Position numbers and translations under genes: made by a program
From: Achatina immaculata
Lineage: Eukaryota > Mollusca > Gastropoda > Stylommatophora > Achatinidae
Direction of reading: 5' to 3'
NCBI GenBank assembly: GCA_009760885.1
Contig: CM019702.1
Location: 54,403,856 to 54,467,855 of the forward strand
DNA: 64,000 nucleotides
Part shown: one piece after another, positions 34,880-48,314 of the stretch
Layout: every line of letters starts with the position of its first letter
How positions within the stretch are numbered: the first letter of the stretch is position 1
The notes under the pieces: model-generated
The model's input: only the letters and a program-made list of their open reading frames with translations
What the model was told of the DNA's origin: nothing
Database searches by the model: none

Positions 34880-37800
34880 TGGGTTGTCTTGTTACACAGT
34901 GTATATCATTGTAACGTCTGTTGAGCCTCTGAGCCTAATGCTCATGTAAATGTAAATGTAATAGTACACAGTACAAGAAGGAAGAATATGTAATAGTGGT
35001 ACAGCGAAAACTGTTTTACTACATCTCCATACAGAATCTTGGTGAATAAGGAGTTTGGTGGTATGACGGTCCTTCAATGCACTGCAGTCCAGGATATGGT
35101 GTTTAACAGTTTCTTTTTCTTGTCTGTTGCAGTGCATTCAGAATGATGTGTGGTCAGCGGTCACTCTGTGTAAGTGCTTATTGAGGGTGATGTGTCATGT
35201 TCTCAATCTGAAAATTGTGCACTGGTCTCTACGATTGATAGCTGTTGATATGGTTTCCCAGGTTAGGCTTTGGCAGGTGTGTATATAGGGATCTTCCAGT
35301 TGGATTACTGGCCCAGCTGTCCGTCCACTGTGGCTTGCAGTTGTTGTGTATAATGTGTTTAGCTGTTCTCATGTTACGCGAGATGTAGGACTGTGACATG
35401 GTGGCTCCACTTTTTGCCACTCTGTCATCATGTTCATTTTCTCTGTTATATATATGCCCTGGTATATACTGTAGGGTGGTCTTGATGTCATAGAAGGCAG
35501 GTTGGTTTACTGCACTGAGTATGTCAGTTGTAATGTGATCAGCTGATTGTATTCAGTTTTCAAGGTCCTAGAGAGCAGACTGGGAGTCTGAGAAAATAAC
35601 ACTTTTTTTTTGAGTGGGAGGCAGTTTTTGTATTTGGTGGTGGCTGCCAGGGCTGCTAATATTGCCTTCATCTCAGCATCATAATTGGAGCAGCGAGATC
35701 CACAAAGAGCAGAAATGTGTGTGGCTTGTTGTCTTGTTTTGGAAACATTATGAGTGCCCCATATTCTGCATTGTCTGTTTTCTTGAATTCTGAAACATCA
35801 ATGTATGCATGGATATCGTCCTTGGGGTAGGATTCTATGGTCTCCAGTGCACCCAGTTTTAGGGTGTTGCGATGTGATGATTTGTTCAATAATTTGTTCT
35901 TGAGTCTGGTGTTAGTTTGAGGAAGTGTGTAGTTTTTGTTTGGTGGGATGTCTGGTACTGACTGTTGTAAGTTCTTCTCTGTCTTCAGGGAGCTTGTTTC
36001 TGGTGTTTAACTGCTCTGCTATGTGCACTGTAGTTTACAGTCTATTATTATGCTTCCATGTATCAACCACTGTTCTGTTAGGATGATGTGGGGGCATGCG
36101 TTTGTATCTTTCTACTGCCTCAATGGTTGACTTTTCACGTCTTATATCTAATGGTTCTGTTTGCATCAGTTTCACGTGCAACAGTGGGTGTTGATCTCTT
36201 TGCCCCACAAATGAAATGAACAGCTTGGTTCTGGATTCTGTCTACTTGTGTACGAGAACCCTTTGATGCTGTGACCTGTAGGGAGAGGTTGTAATCTATT
36301 ATAGATCTAACATATCATGTGTACAGTTGTCTGAGTGTTGCTTTGTCAGCTCCCCACGATGTACTTGCAAGCCGCTTGAGTAAGTTTAGTCTTTTGTATA
36401 CTTTTTCTGCTAGTCCATCCACGAACTCTTTAAAATACAATTTTCTGTCTAGTTTCACACCAAGGTATGTTGGATTTTTTGTTTCATGATTTGAGCACCA
36501 TTAGAGTTATTTTCAGTTACGTCCTTGCTAGTTTGTTGCTAAGAATGAAGACTGTATAGGTAGTTTTACTAACATCGATCTTCAACTTCCAGAGATTTCA
36601 ATAAGCTGATATGGTGAGGTTGGCTCTATTAAGTCTCTCAGCAGCCAGCTGCAGGTCTGTTCCACTAGTCCATATGACAAGGTCATCAAACATGGCTTTG
36701 TGGATGTTCAACTGGTCGGGAAGGTCATTTATAAAGATTAGGAACAAGGTGAAGCTTAGAGCAGAACCTTATGACAGATCTTCCTCCAGGATGCATTTGT
36801 TTGGCAGTCTGTTATTGACCTGAGTTTGTATGGTCCTGTGACTCAGGTAGTTTTTAACCCAATGATATATTTCTCCATGTATGCTCATGTTTTGCATTTT
36901 TAACAGAGGCCTTTTCGCCGGACCCTGTCATATGCCTGTTGGAAGTCTACAAAGAGAGCAACTGAGTTTCTCATGTGTAAAAAACTGTATTTTAAACTCT
37001 GATTAGGAGAATTAGCTGGTCTTCGGTTCTTGATCATTCGCAAAAGCCAGCCTGAAAGTTACTGAGGGATCCCGAGGATTCCAACCATCAGTACAGCCTA
37101 CTGTTAAGCATATGTTCTGCTAGCTTTAAACTGTTGGAAGTCAGTGAGATTGGTCTAAAGCTTTTTAGGTCATCTTCTGACTTTAATTTTTTTTCAGGAT
37201 AGGTCTAACTATGCTGACTTCCAAGAGTTTGGTAGTACTCCACTTTGCCAGGTCTTGTTAATGAAGTTAAGCAATGTGGACTTTCCTTCTGGGCACAGAT
37301 GAAGGATCATTTCATTTGATATTTTGTCTGGTCCTGGTGCTTTTCTTAGGTGTAGCTTACCCATAGCACTCTGGAGTTCATGGATGATACAGTTTTCCTC
37401 AAAAAGCGTAATATTTGCCAAGCCAGACTTCTCTTTATTTCTCAGAACTTTTCCCGGCGCCTTGTCAAGTACTTTCCTGTTGGAGGATTTGTTGGTGGCA
37501 GCAAAGAATTTGTTAAAAGTACTGGCTTTGTCTGAGTCACTTGAGAAGACTCGACCAGAGATTTGCATTGGTTTAAGGTTAGTTTGTTTTTTTTTTCCTG
37601 ACATGTTTCCAAGCCTTCTGAGGTTGAGATTGCTGCATGTGCTTAACCACTTCTATTTCTGTGCTTTGTTAGTTATGGGTATTACCTTAGCTGTTAATTT
37701 ATTGTACTCTATTCTGTTTTCTGGAGGATGGTTTTTCTCTGCATTCTTCCTGGCTGTTCTTCTTTTTTTTTACTAAGTCTTCCAGAGATTTTGTCAAGAA

Positions 37801-38620
37801 GGGGCTATATTTATTTCTGCATTCTATGTGGGATTATTTTATAGGCTACTCCAAGAATGGCTTGGATTATGTTGGTGTAGAGTGTATCAATGCTTGTGTC
37901 ATTTAATTTTGATAGGTTTTCATCTGTTTGTGTTCTGAATTTTTCCCATGCTGCTTTTCTATAATTCCATCAAGGCGGTCTGTGTGGTATTCTGTTTTGT
38001 GTGTGAGAAATCTGTAGAAGAATGGGGCGATGGTCACTTCCTATGTCATCAAGCACTCTCAGAGTACAATCGTTGTGAATGTCTGCTGAGACAATGGTGA
38101 GGTCAGGTCTGTATGTGCATCCAGTGACTCTGTGGAGAGTGTTGGTTGGGAGGAGGAATCTTGCAATATTATCATGCTGCTGGTGCTGCATAGCTCTCCA
38201 ATGTTGTTTCCCATATGGTTTCGGTCTTTGTACCCTAGTAATGGTACATGTGCATTAAAATCTCCTGCACTGATAGTTTTCTGCATGTCTGTGTTGTGTA
38301 TATTGATTTGACTTTTAGAACTTGGGTGACAATAAACATTATACAGAGTGTAAGGCAGTCCATCATGCTATACTGTTATCTCTTGGATATCGTTCTCATT
38401 GCACTTTCTATTTTTAACTTCTCCTTGGATGTCATTTCTCAAGAGTGTGGCAATACCCCTGCATTTACCACATTCACATTTGTTCATGGAGTATCCAGGC
38501 ACAGAGTGATCTTTTCCATATAGAAGGGTATCCTGTATGATCGCAATATGGATGTTGAGTTTTTTCAACTGTCTGCTTAATTCTGAGGCCTTTGGCCTAA
38601 GTCCAGAAATGTTGACTAGA
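34880..38620 (-). pseudogene. LINE retrotransposon (EN-RT-RNase H), degenerate
   Basis: Read on the minus strand, in order: an endonuclease (38568 down to about 37970) with NIHIAIIQDT, VPGY, SAGDFNAHVPLLGYKD and GSDHRPILLQ; an RT (about 37600-36200) with GKLHLRKAPGPDKISNEMIL, SGVLPNSWKSA and a FDDLVIW catalytic box near 36690; an RNase H (about 35870-35600) with AYIDVSEF and an AAP motif; and a C-terminal Cys/His segment near 35120 (ETVKHHILDCSALKDR). This domain order fits the I/Jockey group of non-LTR elements. Many frameshifts and stops make it inactive. Confidence 0.8.
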
Positions 38621-38639
38621 TGAATGTTTAGTGTGCCCC

Positions 38640-39260
38640 CCCCAGCTGATTTGTTTTGTTCAGGGTAGCCGGGGGGCGAACCACCTGGCGCGCACCTTTT
38701 ACGAGGCGACGTTCGCTCTCGAAAGGTTTTCTATTTGTTTCTGACATTTTCATATTTGGGTTTTTGTACTAAGTCTCTCCCTTCATACCCAGGAGGCCTT
38801 TCCAGTGAGAAGCTGAGGTAAGGCCCCGAGTGCAATATCGGCCACGTCAGACGGCTTTGAGACAGTTTCACAGAGACACTCCGACTTGGGTTAGGGATCT
38901 GATGGTGCTTCAACGATGTCCATTCCCCGTCACCTATAGTTTGCTGGTTGCTTTTTGTGCCATTTTTGTAGAGACCCATAGGCTTGTCCCGTCCTTGACT
39001 CGTCGATTTCCATCGGAATTTCCCCATCCCCGCAGGTGATCTCTGTGTCCCCATCCATCCACCATCCCGAACAGCCCAGCGAGGCCCCAGGCCAAGATCT
39101 CAGCTCCACCTATTGGCGGGTGTGCAATATGAAAAGCTGGAGGGCCTTCTCACCTAGGAGGAGTATTTGTGCTTGTCATTTTTCCCCATAGTCGAGTGTG
39201 TTTTCTTAGTATACATAGCTTTCTGTCTGAGTTATCTGACACTCCTCTAATAAACAAGAT
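38640..39260 (-). other. Possible 5' part of the LINE, no clear ORF
   Basis: A minus-strand frame (38731-39054) with PYLSFSLERPPGYEGRDLVQ precedes the endonuclease. It may be the N-terminal ORF1 or leader of the same LINE. No zinc knuckle is visible, so the assignment is tentative. Confidence 0.35.
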
Positions 39261-39489
39261 GCTATTAGCAGATTTCTCAGTCCAATGTTCACTCTTTCTT
39301 TTACAACAAGTTAGGTTCCCTAAAAATTCTGCTTTATAAGAAGGTTATATTATATTTTATAACAATAACAAATAGTATTGGTTGCTACAGGTTTCTGGGC
39401 TACAGGAGTAGGTCAGAGTTCTTCAAGCAATCATATCTAAAGTTCCCTGTTTCGCAAAGACTATGTTACGATAAGTGTGTTCTTAACAC

Positions 39490-39660
39490 AGTTGTTCCCA
39501 CCCAGGGGAACAAGAGGAAGATGGCTGCAAGACATCGTTGATAATCTGCAAATGGACGCATCAGCAGCAGGGTATCTTACTTAAACCGAGAGGTATACAT
39601 GAGAGCTGTTAGAGAGACAAAGTTCCGCAAGGGACAAATGACTGACTGACTGTAGTATGA
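39490..39660 (+). pseudogene. LINE 3' end fragment, second family
   Basis: Reads RGRWLQDIVDNLQMDASAAG, then a REVYMRAVRETKFRKGQ-like stretch after a frame break, and ends in (tgac)n. Plus-strand partner of 32865-33075. Confidence 0.65.
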
Positions 39661-40560
39661 ATATATTTGTTCTTTTTGTGTCCATGATATTTGAAGAAGT
39701 CTTCTGTAGCATTTACGTTCAAATGTATGTATGTGTTTCTCAGCTGTTTTATTAAGTGTCCAGGTCTCAGAGACATTTCTCGGGATGGGAAAAATGAATG
39801 CCCTTAAACATTTCATTTTTGTAGTTCTCTCTGTTCCTCTCCAGAGCTTCTTTAGTTGTTTTACTTTTTGATGAGCGATATATGTCCTCCTTTTAGTTTC
39901 CCTCATTGCATCTCCACGATTCGTTAGTAATTATCCAAGATTTTCAAAGCTCTCCACTTCTTTTGATTTTTCCTCATTGATACATATTTCAGCTGCTTTA
40001 TTTGTTTTATCAGTTGTCATCAATATAGATTTATTCGCATTAATATAAATGTTTTGCTCTTCACCATTCTTAAGGACTGACATAATTAGTTTTTCCAATC
40101 CTTTTGTGTTGCGGACACTAATACTGTCATCAACATACCTAATCTCTGCTATTTCATATCCCCCATTTTTTATGGCATCGTAATATTTTTGTATTAATCT
40201 TCTCTAATATTCCTCATTATATTTTCAGAAATCAAGTTAAATAAGTAAGGCGACAGTATGGAACCCTGACGGACAAACCACGTTGTTGTTTCACCACTTA
40301 TTCTTACTGCCGCCTGTTGGTCTACATTCAGAAGTGATATTCATTGTAACACATGTGTTGGAAATCATATTTTTTCTTTACTTCCCAAAGTTTCTGGTGT
40401 TGTACAGAATCAATTGCCATTGAATCGTATATAATAAAAACATAGTTTTAAATTAAATTCTCTGCATTTCTCAATTATTAAATTTATATTGAACATATGA
40501 TCTTTTGTTCCTCTTCATTGTCTTTCATGTTTCTATATTTTAATAATTGTCTAGCGGTAC
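39577..40560 (-). pseudogene. LINE reverse transcriptase, degenerate
   Basis: The minus strand shows, in pieces, YTIQWQLILYNTRNFGK, a RQGSILSPYLFNLI-type motif near 40250, RYVDDSISVRNTKGLEKLI (catalytic box) near 40130, and then ETWTLNKTAEKHIHTFERKC plus YRRLLQISWT. This is the usual motif order of an endonuclease-RT LINE. Stops and frameshifts are frequent. Confidence 0.75.
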
Positions 40561-41052
40561 ACTGCTAACTCCTGTTGCCAAATCTTGCTATGTCGAGTTT
40601 AACTTATTTGTGTTTTAGACGCTTCTCAAAAAGAGTTAAACTTCTTTGAAGACAAACTTCTTTGAAGACAAACCGAATGTTTTGATATACTCCTTTTCTG
40701 TAGGTCTATACTCCAGATTAGGTGATCATGAGCAGTTGTACTAAGCTTTATAATAATTCTTCTTACATATATTTTTGACTTTGTCTCATAATAACATGCC
40801 CCACATAAACTAACATTGTGCTCACACTAATAATTCACGTACACGCACGCACTCATACGCATACACATATGTTCATTGTCTCTAATTTTAAGAAATAATG
40901 TTTCTGCATTCATAACCTACGCTATAAAAAATGTTTATCTTTAATTGCAGATACCTATATCGAACACTCACAGACATTGTGGTTGTTCCAAATACATTAA
41001 TATTACCGTGAAAGAAGGAAATTTCTCTGCTTTTGTAGACACATCATCTGAC
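40561..41052. other. Upstream region of the intact receptor gene
   Basis: AT-rich. A ctttaattgcag splice-acceptor-like sequence ends at 40950, so a non-coding or short 5' exon may precede the start at 41053. Nothing else is recognised. Confidence 0.4.
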
Positions 41053-42602
41053 ATGTCCAGCATAAGTGATGAAGCACTAATGATTTTTTCATGGATTGTT
41101 TACTGTGTACTGTGTCTGGGAATTAACGTTTTTGGTATCAGCACAAATGTTATCAACATCGTCTGTTTTGTCAAGCAAGGCTTCAAGGATTCTGTTAACG
41201 TCAGTCTTTGCGGTGTGTAAAAGAAAGCCTACAGTAATTTAGAATATATTGTTACACGTTTGTCTTATCAAATTTCAAACAGATTAGTATGGAATTATTT
41301 CAATTTTTCAATTCTAAGTGGTAACTCCTACGTAAGAAATAAAAATAATGCATTTAAAAGAGCGCAATATACTTGTGATCAACCAGATGTGACCTGTACG
41401 GACTTAAGCGACAGTCGAAACATAAAAGGTTGACTGGAGTTCACTGAAACAGATCTAACCTTAATACGACAAAAGCTATTAGATACAGCAGATATGGCAT
41501 CTGAACTTTACGAGATAAAATAGAAAGCACTTTTTTCAAAGCACGATATTTAGTACCCATTTTTTTCTAATTTTCATTTACTCTAGTGCACAGATGATTA
41601 GTGATTATAAATGCAAAAGATAAAATAATCCATACTTCATCTCTGCCGTCTTCAGCTCTGTCGATGTCTGACTTTTGCTGTCTCATAACCCTGGCTGTGC
41701 TGAATATTGGAGTTATTCCAGCCGTCCAGACAGCCGACCTTACATTCGATTCTGTGGAGGTGATATATACTGTAGGAGCGACGCCTCATCAGTGTTTCAC
41801 TAGAATAAGCAGCTGGATCACAGCAATAGTCACACTAGAGAGATGTCTGGGCGTGACATTACCACTCAAGGTCAGACTGTACATATTATATATATTTGTT
41901 CTTTTTTATATACATTATTTTAGGTTTCTATTACTATTAAATTGAAATCTGCGACTTCTTTTACATAGGAGTTTTCTTTCATGTTTGAAATACGAGCTTT
42001 ATTTTCTTCTGATATCGTACATAACTTCTTAATTTATTTGCCCGAGAATTATTAACCCATTGAATGGGTTCCAAAAAGAACTGCCATAGCAGATGATGAG
42101 GTGGAATCAAGCTCCTCGCTCATACTTCTCAAGCATCTGACAGTCAGGCCCAACCTCTGGCCTTCTCATGGTGGAGCCGTTTAAGCAAACAGGAGGATAA
42201 GTAACTCGCTTCCGACAGCCTGAAGCTTCTGCTATTTGGGACAAGAACACCCGAGAACACAGCTCATCTAAAAGAAGAGATAGTCTGCTTTCAATACTGC
42301 TCACTTGTGTAGTAGTCTGCGGACAGAGTCAAAGTCTAATGGAGTAACCAGATTCAAATCCGATTACAAGCAACAGGAAACCACCAAGTACTTCACAAGA
42401 ATATATCATGGACAACAATAATCGATACGTTTGAATGATTAACGACATGAACGGACTCTAGAAGAGCCACTGCGTCTGGCAGTGTATGACAGGTTATACC
42501 CACCGTCTACCAGATACTTCTTGCAAAATGAGTAACAGCGTTGTATCCTTTCGTGCGTGGAACATCAAAACACTTAATTAACTATGAAAACTGGATAATG
42601 TA

Positions 42603-42668
<66 letters not shown>

Positions 42669-45600
42669 GGATAGCAGATGTAATGTGTACAGGATCAGAA
42701 GTGAAGAAGCAGAAAAACACAAGATTCTATACTCTGGATGTAACAGTCATGAAAGTTTAAGAGGAGCTGTTATCATTTTAGTGAAGGGAATAGCATGAAC
42801 TTCAAAAGGTTTCTAGACTCTAATAGTTATATTTTAAACTATAAGGCAACCCAGGGGACATAAATGTCATACAAGTACATTCATCTACTGCAGATAGCAC
42901 TGAGGGAGACATCAGCACGTTCTACATCACTGTCAATGAAGCACTTTAAACCATTGGTGGTAAATATAGTAGTGGGAGTCCTACATGCACAGGTTGCAAA
43001 AGAATGTGGCAGATATGTCAAGATAGCTTTTGTCATTGAGGTTTATCTGAAAGAGGAGAACTGCTGATAGATTGGGTTAGGCCTATCTATTTAATCATTG
43101 GAAATTACGTGGTATAAAAAACCCAGTTGATTATGGACAAATATCAAACACCAGATCGATTACATTATGATAAACAAGATAGTTAGAAATTCATTTTTGT
43201 TTGTTAAAATTAGACCAGGCGCAATCTATAACAGCGATGCTGTTTCAGTGAACTAAGAATCAGGATAAATAAACTACAGAAATGTTAGTAATATGTATTT
43301 CAGAAGATGTTGGATAGAGATGTGAGGAGGTGGAAAGAAGAGCCGGGGGGCTGACTAGTAGACCTCGAGGATGCCAGAATCAACAGCTGATCGGCACAAT
43401 TAATGTTCATATTCCTCTGTGGCTAACGAGACAGTATGGGGGAGTCCCGAGTGTGATGAAGATAATCTCTTGAATCAATATTCAATATTGTAATAAAATA
43501 AAATGTACTTACAAAGGTTGCATGACCCTCATATTACCATTATTTCTCTACTATGTGTACGGAGTTACAACTAAATATATGAAATGATATAAGAAAAAAC
43601 CGACAGTGTTTAGATGTGATATATACGTGGTGCTATATCAGCTTCATGGAGTAACTCGTCAACCTGGAATACAATTACTATGTCTTGTCTTAATACCTTC
43701 TTCAGTTAAAGTCTTGTAGGTAACTAGACTTCTGAAAATAGTGCAATGATTTGGTTCTATCATAAGATAATTATGGTTTCTGCTATTCCATCCTTCCAAG
43801 TGTTTTTTATCTTCACTTTCATTATACGTGTTATTTTTGTGGCTCATTTTCAGCTGACAGCCATATTCCCTAACTAAACCGTCTCGTGTCCTGTTTCTTG
43901 AGTATAGATGTGATATTTGTTTATTTTCCATACTTTTTGCTATGACATTTCTTGATTTATTTTGTCTTGTTATATTAAGTATTTATCTCGAATATACATT
44001 TACATTACAGTATTGTATGTTTTTAATTTTAAGAAATTAGACTCTTTTGAAAACAAATGTTTAAGGAAAATACTCGGCATCAAGTGGAATGAATTCAAGA
44101 ACAATGCAGAGATAAGACAGATGACTGAACAACAACCAGTCTCACGGGTGATCAGGAAAAGGAGATGGACATATGTTGGCCACTTGATGAGAAGAAATGA
44201 GCAGAGAATCCCAAAACAAGCTATCAAGTGGAACACAACAGGCCGAAGAAAAAGGGGCAGACCGCGTGAAACTCTGAAGAGAACATTATTAAGAGAGGCC
44301 AAGTTAACAGGCATAAAATCCTTTGATGAGGTTGAAAGACTCGCCGAAGACAGGAAAAATTGGCGAACTACTTTGCGAGCCCTATGTGACGTCTAACGGC
44401 ACGGGAAGGATATAAGATATAAGATATAAGATAAGATTGTATGTTTCGTCTTTATCTAGAACAGTTCTTGCTTGTCATTAATATCAGAATGTGTGGAAGA
44501 AGAAACTGCTGTAAATTGCTATTTTTTTTTAAAACAAAAGTATTTATTTTCATGTAATATTAGTATTTTAAAAAGTATTTAACATCAGATGGTCCGACTT
44601 TAAATCGAACGAGTCAATAACACAGGAATCGAACCAAGTCTACGTATCAAAATGCATCAAAAGACGACGATAGGCCTATATCGGCCACGTTCTCAGAGCG
44701 GACGAATCCAGACTCCCTCGCCAAGCCCTCACATGGTCAGCGAAGGACAAAAGAAAGCAAGGCAGGCCAAGGGAGACTCTACGTAGATCCATCACTAGAG
44801 AGAGTACAACTTTGGGATTCAAGTCCATCCAAGACCTACAGCGGGCGGCGGAGAGTGGTCAGACATGGAAAGATATGATTTCCGCCCTATGAGACAATGT
44901 TGGCCCAGAAGGAATGTCACTCAATCAATCAATACCGTACCCCATACATATGTGGAATTCCTGATCAGTTTCGAAGGTTGGTGTTCAAGGGAAATGTTCA
45001 TAATGAGTTCTGCTCCGAATGAAGAAGTTCAGGTTGTTTTTTATTCACACTTCTCTTTTATGACTGCAGTATTCGCTGCTGCGATTACGTTATTCTTGTA
45101 ATGATTTCTTCTGTTATTAGCTCTATTTCCTCATAAAAATTCAATACATGTATGATAGTCAACACTGAACATTTAAATTTAGTTTTTCAAATGTCCATAA
45201 CATCCTAAATGTTTAAATGTTGTTAAAGTAAGAGACATTTAATACCTGTCAGCTTAAATTATGATTACTCATAATTTAAAGTGCTGTATACAGTAAACAT
45301 TCGATATGAAGTTACTTAACTAATGTTATTTAATTTCACACTTAGAATGTTCCACTAGTTGAAGATGTTTCTTTTCCTGTAGATAAAAAGTATCTTTACA
45401 CCACGGAAAACAGCAGGCATCATCATCTTCGCTTCCATCATCTTCATGTTTAGTACAGCTCCTGTGTACACTGTCAACAGGTTGGGAATGAAGTTTTCTC
45501 AGCAACGAAACAAAACCATCTTTGGTCTTATCTTCACTGAAAATCGAGACCATGTTCAGAAGATTAATTTTCTCATCAATAACTTTTCCATCCCTTTGGT

Positions 45601-45970
45601 GGCATTTATCATCATCTTTGTCTGTACTGTGACATCGGTAATTAAAATACAAACAGCAGCAAAGTGGAGACACAAGTCCACAACATCTTCACAAGCTGAC
45701 AGACTTTCTAACCGTAACAAGAAATTGACCAAGATGATTTCTACTTTATTTATTGCTTGTTTCATCCCCATTTGCATCACATATTTAGTGGCTGGATTTG
45801 ATCCTTCACTGTTCTACGGTGGAAAATACTTCAAAGTATCAATAATGATAGGTGGACTCAGTTTACTTTTAGAATCTGTTAACTCTTCCATGAATGTGTT
45901 TATTTATTATTACATGAGCAGCAAATACAAAGTGACTATTTGGAAACTTTTCATTAAATTTCAACAATAG
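41053..45970 (+). CDS. Chemoreceptor-like GPCR, intact three-exon gene
   Basis: Exons 41053-41212, 41656-41870 and 45383-45970 sum to 963 bp, 320 codons plus stop, with phases 1 and 0 at the junctions and GT-AG at each intron. Exon 1 carries the N-terminus (starting MSSISDEALMIF) and TM1. Exon 2 carries TM2-TM3, ending LERCLGVTLPLK. Exon 3 carries TM4 (IIIFASIIFMFSTAPVYTV), a loop with an NKT sequon, TM5, a basic ICL3 (NRNKKLTKM), TM6 (FIACFIPICITYLVA), TM7, and the NVFIYYYMSSKYK motif replacing NPxxY. Class A rhodopsin-like receptor of the expanded gastropod type. A chemosensory role is inferred, the ligand unknown. An in-frame extension upstream of 41053, from an acceptor at 40950, is possible. 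Intron 2 (3.5 kb) contains LINE relics and an (AT)n tract. Confidence 0.85.
42556..43300 (+). pseudogene. LINE endonuclease-domain relic in receptor intron 2
   Basis: Broken frames read FRAWNIKTLN, IADVMCTGSEVKKQKNTRFY, GDINVIQVHSSTADSTEGD then ISTFYITVNEAL. These correspond to the N-terminal motifs of the apurinic-type endonuclease of LINEs (a W-N-x-x-T-L start and the I-x-V-Y-A-P-T-x-D region). Stops are frequent. An (AT)n tract interrupts it. Confidence 0.6.
42601..42669. repeat. (AT)n microsatellite
   Basis: About 33 AT dinucleotides with a single phase break. Confidence 0.98.
43990..44440 (+). pseudogene. LINE RT C-terminal fragment with ATATAAG tail
   Basis: Reads KLDSFENKCLRKILGIKWNE, RRWTYVGHLMRRNEQRIPKQ, GRRKRGRPRETLKRTLLREA and AEDRKNWRTTLRALCDV, then a stop. 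After the stop comes cggcacgggaaggatataag with repeats of atataag. It is on the same strand as the endonuclease relic at 42556 and may be the other end of one internally deleted element. Confidence 0.75.
44640..44940 (+). pseudogene. LINE 3' end fragment with (AATC)n tail
   Basis: Reads YIGHVLRADESRLPRQALTW, KQGRPRETLRRSITRE and AAESGQTWKDMISAL, then a stop and cccagaaggaatgtcactca followed by (atca)n. A different LINE family from the one at 43990, by its tail. Confidence 0.7.
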
Positions 45971-46375
45971 AAAACCAGCATTATTATACCGTATAAATGG
46001 TTTTTATCTTATTTATATAAATGTTTAAAGAAAGTATAAAATAAACTAGTATAACAAAACACGGCCCCAAACTATGTCCAGTGCACGATTCTTTTTCACC
46101 ATTTTATTCTTTTTTTCTGCTGCTGTTGTCCTATCAAGCATTATCATCAATTATTTTCTGCGTATTTGAATATATTTGCCTTGAACTACTGTTTTTTTAA
46201 AGATATTTATAGAAAATGAGGATTTTCTAATGGTACGCACGCAGGTTCCAAATATCATGGACATAAAAAAGGACAAATATATCCATATTACAAGAAATTA
46301 ATATTGAAGAAGGCTGGCTAGTAAAGATGATTTATAGAAAGAAAACTTAAATATTGTGGATACATTAACGTCATG
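45971..46375. other. 3' flank of the receptor gene
   Basis: AT-rich; an aaaataaac near 46038 could serve as a polyadenylation signal. No other gene seen. Confidence 0.4.
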
Positions 46376-46660
46376 ATAATCTAGAGAAGACCGTCTCGGA
46401 TGGATACGTAACGGATAACAAAGAAAGAGAGGAAGACCAGATGGCTGCAAGATACTCTGCAAATAGGGATACCACCTCCGACGAACTTAGACAACAATCG
46501 AAAGAATACATTAATCGACCCCAAGTATGTGACAAGATTTGATTCTGGAATGTAAAAACAATGGCAGCACCATCAAAAACTGCTCAGGTAGTCCGAGAAA
46601 TGGATAGATATCACCTAGACGTATTGGTCATCAGTGAAACATTCGCTTTTATTTCCGTTG
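46376..46660 (+). pseudogene. LINE fragments (3' end and 5' endonuclease start)
   Basis: A RKRGRPDGCKILCK-like stretch (LINE C-terminal motif) is followed at about 46540 by FWNVKTMAAPSKTAQVVREM and DRYHLDVLVISET. The latter is the start of a LINE endonuclease domain. They are probably two truncated insertions. Confidence 0.55.
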
Positions 46661-48308
46661 TCTTGCTTGTAATGTTATCATTTGTAACGTTTCCGTTGTT
46701 CTTTGCCGGTTAATTTGATACATGTACAAGCTATGTTCCATTTCATTTGGTGATATAAATACTTCTGACTATACTAACAAAGATTCAAAATTTTGCATAA
46801 CCTGAATTAGTCGACACTTGAACTGAAATTACAGAAGCTATTAATGATTTCCCTTTGGCATAAATTGTAGAATGCGCACATTGGAAATTATAGTGTTCAA
46901 ATCGCGAAACCACCCTGATTATTTAACAGAGCGGTCGTTCAATACTGGCAAAAAATTGTAAGACATCCGCTCCACAGTCATCAAGGAAATGACAGCTTTG
47001 AATTTTAATTACGAACTAATTAATCTGGCAATGATAATCTAACTGCTCGCATCTCGACTTTCAGCAGTCGACTGTTGTGACTTCTTTCGGAGTGTAGTCA
47101 ATATTTAAAATATATATGCTCAAAAGAGAGAGTGAAACTACTCTATCAAATTCAGATTTTTTTTTTCATGATCATTATCTTCATCATCATAATGTGCCAT
47201 GTCGACCAGCTTTGACTATTATGCTTCTTCAGAACAGAAGACAAAACAGACGGCGTTAACCATGAAACAGAGCCACGTCTTCTCATAGACATCGTGTGCC
47301 ATCCATTAATGCCGGCCATTAGCTCACTTGATGATCTCTTCTCACACCATCTCTTCAGACTTTGCAGTGTCATTTCTCTGTGTCTTTCCCTGGTTCTTCA
47401 TCACGCTATTATTTCTGTTGGTACAATATATCTTCATTGCTCTGTCTTTTCATAGCATGTCCTACGAGAGCATGTTTTTTTTAATTGGTTTGAACAAACA
47501 TGTTTGCTCTTTCTAACGTATGATGTTTGATATAATGTCCGGTTTTGAACATCATTGTCTGCTTTTCACCTCTATTAACCTCATTTTACCTTCTTTACAC
47601 TTGTTTTCTCTGATACATTATTGTTGAAGATTTTGTAGCAGAGGCAGCCCTCCAATTACGTCTTTTTTATTTGTCCTGAATGGATGGTGGGAAAAGCGGG
47701 TAGGGGAGAGTAGAAAGTGTACTGATAACATCCAGTGGTCCTGGTTTTCCTCTGTTTTTTTTTTTTTTGGTACTGCCAGAGTCTGTGAATGTGCCTTAAA
47801 AATCATTTAGAATCTTCTCCAGATTGTAGAGCATCCTTCAGCCAACAGTGACACAAAAGAGATTATCAGAGATGGCAGCACATGGGATGGGATCTACTTT
47901 ATCTCATCAACTGAATTCTAACGATATAATAAACTTGAAAACATGCTTTCTAATCGTTGCAGAGTTTAACTGTATAAAACAACGGATGGATGATAACATA
48001 AAACAAATAATTTATAAGAACGATTATGAGAATTATTTTCCGTGTTAAAATGTGTTTGTATGTGCAATCTCCCTGTAACTACTAGCTATTGTTCTTCGCA
48101 GCCGATGCTGTACATATGTTAAAGTAGAGCAATGTATCGGCGTGGGAGCATGTTCATGCAGCTACTTTTTCAGTCGCGGAGTTAAAAAGCAGGCGGTGTG
48201 AAATGCTTCTTTAGCAGACTCCACCACCATGGCTAGGCCTGTTACTGGGGGTACCACGGAGAAGTGGGACAGGGTCTTGGTCAGCTATGGTTCGTTAACC
48301 CTGACGCT
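46661..48308. other. Unique sequence, no recognised gene
   Basis: Short open frames only (up to 73 codons), none with family resemblance. It ends exactly at the left target-site copy of the Polinton. Confidence 0.5.
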
Positions 48309-48314
48309 AGCATA
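48309..48314. repeat. Left target-site duplication AGCATA
   Basis: Six bases identical to 57906-57911, immediately outside the element's terminal AGTAGTG. A 6-bp duplication is the hallmark of Polinton/Maverick integration. Confidence 0.93.

Noticed and set aside
45326..45780. Minus-strand ORFs of 115 and 74 codons
   Set aside because: Antisense shadows of the receptor terminal exon, whose plus-strand frame has seven-helix motifs and correct splicing.
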